Assembly (NCBI GenBank): GCA_023539445.1
Contig: JAKCEW010000001.1
Location: forward strand, 139,484 to 203,483
DNA: 64,000 nt
Direction of reading: 5' to 3'
Source of the DNA: Candidatus Terraquivivens yellowstonensis
GTDB taxonomy: Archaea; Thermoproteota; Nitrososphaeria_A; Caldarchaeales; Wolframiiraptoraceae
This document shows positions 62,614-64,000 of the stretch, one piece after another. The notes beneath the pieces are model-generated. The model saw only the letters and a program-made list of their open reading frames with translations. It made no database searches and had not been told where the DNA came from. Every line of letters starts with the position of its first letter. Position 1 is the first letter of the stretch. The position numbers and the translations under genes are program-made.

Positions 62614-63435
62614 TTACTCCCAACCCTTTGGGAGTTCGAGCTTGCCTTTTACGTGCCCCATTGGTATTAACTCCACTTTCTTTGAACTAGAAATCCCCAA
62701 TACCCCCTTTTTAACTAATGCCCTCCTGAGAAGTTGGATTGCCTTAGCAGGGTCGACACCTTTAGGACATACAGCGCTGCAGGAAGCTGCGAAGTGGCAC
62801 CTCCAGCAACCATGCTCGGAATCTATAGCCTCGAGCCTTTGCTCGAAGCCAAGGTCTCTAGGGTCAGAGATAAATCGGTATGCCCTATTCAGAATCATTG
62901 GTCCAAGGTAAAGTGGGTCCGTTGCAGAAACCGGACATGCAGAGCTACACATCCCACATTCTATACAATCAGCAAACTGAATATATCCTAGAAGTTCCTC
63001 CTCTGTCTGCTTATATGTTCCGGTTGGGTTCAAAAGTTCCTCTACGTCGTGCCTGATTATGTAAGGCTTCACCTGCTTTTCTTTCTGGAAAAGTTCACTG
63101 AAGTCTGTTACGAGGTCTTTGATGATGCGGTAATTCTTGAGCGGTGCGACTTTTATGACGTCGCTATTAAGCTCAAGGACTCTCGTGAAACAAGCAAGCA
63201 TCTGTCTGTCGTTGATCATCATACCACATGAACCGCAAACAGCCTGCCTGCATGAGTATCTAATGGTCAGTGTCGGATCCTGTTCTTCCTTTATCTTAAG
63301 CAAGGCATCGAGAACAGTCGTACTCTTGTTCACTTTTACCTTGTATTCTTGCCACCTCGGCACAAAGTCCGTCTTGGGATTGAACCTGAAAACCCTAAAC
63401 TTTACCTCAACCTCCTTATCGGTAGACATGCGCAC
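62614..63435 (-). CDS. sdhB: Succinate dehydrogenase/fumarate reductase iron-sulfur subunit
   Basis: A 273-residue SdhB with three cluster sites: CRQAVCGSCGMMIND and a later Cys for 2Fe-2S, CIECGMCSSACPV for 4Fe-4S, and CWRCHFAASCSAVCPKGVDP for 3Fe-4S. It passes electrons from the flavoprotein (not in the window) to the membrane quinone. It follows the two membrane-anchor genes with no gap. Confidence 0.96.
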   Translation of the reverse strand: MRMSTDKEVEVKFRVFRFNPKTDFVPRWQEYKVKVNKSTTVLDALLKIKEEQDPTLTIRYSCRQAVCGSCGMMINDRQMLACFTRVLELNSDVIKVAPLKNYRIIKDLVTDFSELFQKEKQVKPYIIRHDVEELLNPTGTYKQTEEELLGYIQFADCIECGMCSSACPVSATDPLYLGPMILNRAYRFISDPRDLGFEQRLEAIDSEHGCWRCHFAASCSAVCPKGVDPAKAIQLLRRALVKKGVLGISSSKKVELIPMGHVKGKLELPKGWE

Positions 63436-63756
63436 TCACCCCACTGGCCAGAATAAGTTTAGGAAAACTTGTAGACCGTAAATGTATAGGGCTATGCCCA
63501 CTAAGAATATTATCCATGTTATGGCCTTTGCGGCACATCTTCCGGGTATTAGCTCTATGAGTATTGCCCTAACGCCGTTTAGCATATGATATAGAAGTGC
63601 TGATAACAAGATGATAAGGTTCAAAGGATACAAGATGCTTTCATGTATGGCGGTACCGATACCCGGGAGGTTGTTCGCTACTAGATGAATGAATCCTGTT
63701 ACCAGTATAATGAGACCAGAGACATAATGCAAGAACATCCTTTTTGACTCCTTCAA
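63436..63756 (-). CDS. sdhD: Succinate dehydrogenase membrane anchor subunit
   Basis: A 106-residue protein with three spans (about 9-28, 40-62, 78-100). LHYVSGLIILVTGFIHLVANN and LYHMLNGVRAILIE carry the His and Arg typical of the heme/quinone pocket of the SdhC/SdhD group. It starts at TTG 63756 (ATG 63738 is possible). It lies four bases after the upstream anchor gene. Confidence 0.85.
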   Translation of the reverse strand: MKESKRMFLHYVSGLIILVTGFIHLVANNLPGIGTAIHESILYPLNLIILLSALLYHMLNGVRAILIELIPGRCAAKAITWIIFLVGIALYIYGLQVFLNLFWPVG

Positions 63757-63760
63757 AGAA

Positions 63761-64000
63761 TCACCCCGCCTGTATCACCAAAGCCACATAAGACCATATG
63801 AGGATGAATATCACGAACAAAGCGAGAATCACCATCACGAGATACCTCTGGGAGCCATAGAGCGTACCTTTCCGGTAAGGATATACCGCTCTAATAGGTC
63901 TTCCTATCAAAAAGCCATGTTCTGTCAGTACAAGTCTGAGCCCGTTTAGCGTATGGTATACTACGAAAATCCCTAAGATAACATCTCCCCATCCACCAGG
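63761..64000 (-). CDS. sdhC: Succinate dehydrogenase cytochrome b subunit (partial)
   Basis: The last 79 residues of an anchor subunit whose start is outside the window. VVYHTLNGLRLVLTEHG is the SdhC heme-ligand stretch, and a final membrane span (about the last 25 residues) ends LVIQAG. The order sdhC-sdhD-sdhB on the minus strand implies that sdhA lies beyond 64000 or elsewhere. Confidence 0.88.
   Translation of the reverse strand, partial: PGGWGDVILGIFVVYHTLNGLRLVLTEHGFLIGRPIRAVYPYRKGTLYGSQRYLVMVILALFVIFILIWSYVALVIQAG

Overview
The window comes from an archaeon, almost certainly of the TACK group and probably thermophilic, close to the Thaumarchaeota/Aigarchaeota side. Evidence: ribosomal proteins S26e and S17e, RNA polymerase subunit P (Rpo12), ESCRT-type cell division genes (cdvB, cdvC), a Zn-type dicluster ferredoxin, fructose-bisphosphate aldolase/phosphatase, archaeal-type ProRS, CCA-adding enzyme, KEOPS subunit Cgi121, MptD, a 7S SRP RNA, and tRNA genes without encoded CCA that carry introns at non-canonical places. 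Genes are dense, often convergent with overlapping stop codons, and many have a TATA-like box 20-30 bases before the start codon, as expected for leaderless archaeal transcripts. I see no CRISPR array, IS element, rRNA or phage block; this is ordinary core chromosome with a few unusual loci.

Layout. 1-12 kb: a small histone-fold protein, FBP aldolase/phosphatase, a two-domain ThyX-like protein, a DEDD exonuclease, a DUF5131 radical-SAM-like protein, TIM, a JAMM protease, ProRS, HtpX, S26e, an Lrp-type regulator and argininosuccinate synthase. 11.5-18 kb: a surface-glycan or N-glycosylation-like cluster (anchored surface protein, DUF354 glycosyltransferase-like protein, GT4 sugar-phosphate transferase, degenerate UDP-sugar dehydrogenase relative, Gfo/Idh oxidoreductase) followed by MtnA. 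19 kb: SRP RNA. 19.5-26 kb: two small membrane-anchored proteins, then the GrpE-DnaK-DnaJ region interrupted by a LigD-type phosphoesterase, a DUF364 protein and two small membrane proteins. 26-34 kb: MptD, DUF1464 kinase-like protein, a permease, GlyA, SerS, a YchF-like GTPase and a HAD hydrolase.

34-48 kb: a PIN-ATPase-KH protein, DMT exporter, ferredoxin, SIMPL protein, phosphoribosyltransferase, ABC exporter, intron-containing tRNA-Pro(GGG), ROK kinase, and a minus-strand run tmk-thpR-cca-kinase-cupin concerned with nucleotides and tRNA ends. 48-54 kb: RpoP, an orphan PqqD, a possible structured RNA, archaeal asparagine synthetase A, NadE, an EVE-domain protein and GlmS. 54-60 kb: CdvB and CdvC tail to tail, then an unusual pair made of an isoprenoid-synthase-like protein and a V4R-domain protein with a degenerate RecA/KaiC-like front. 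60-64 kb: tRNA-Pro(TGG), intron-containing tRNA-Ile(GAT), Sua5 and Cgi121 (both t6A tRNA modification), a MoaD/ubiquitin-like protein, a well-formed C/D box sRNA, S17e, and the succinate dehydrogenase genes sdhB and two membrane anchors, the last cut by the window edge.

The best candidates for something undescribed are the 56.2-59.1 kb two-gene unit, the tRNA introns, the C/D box RNA, the tandem ThyX-like protein and the structured intergenic region near 49.6 kb. All functional calls rest on sequence reading alone; no database search was run.
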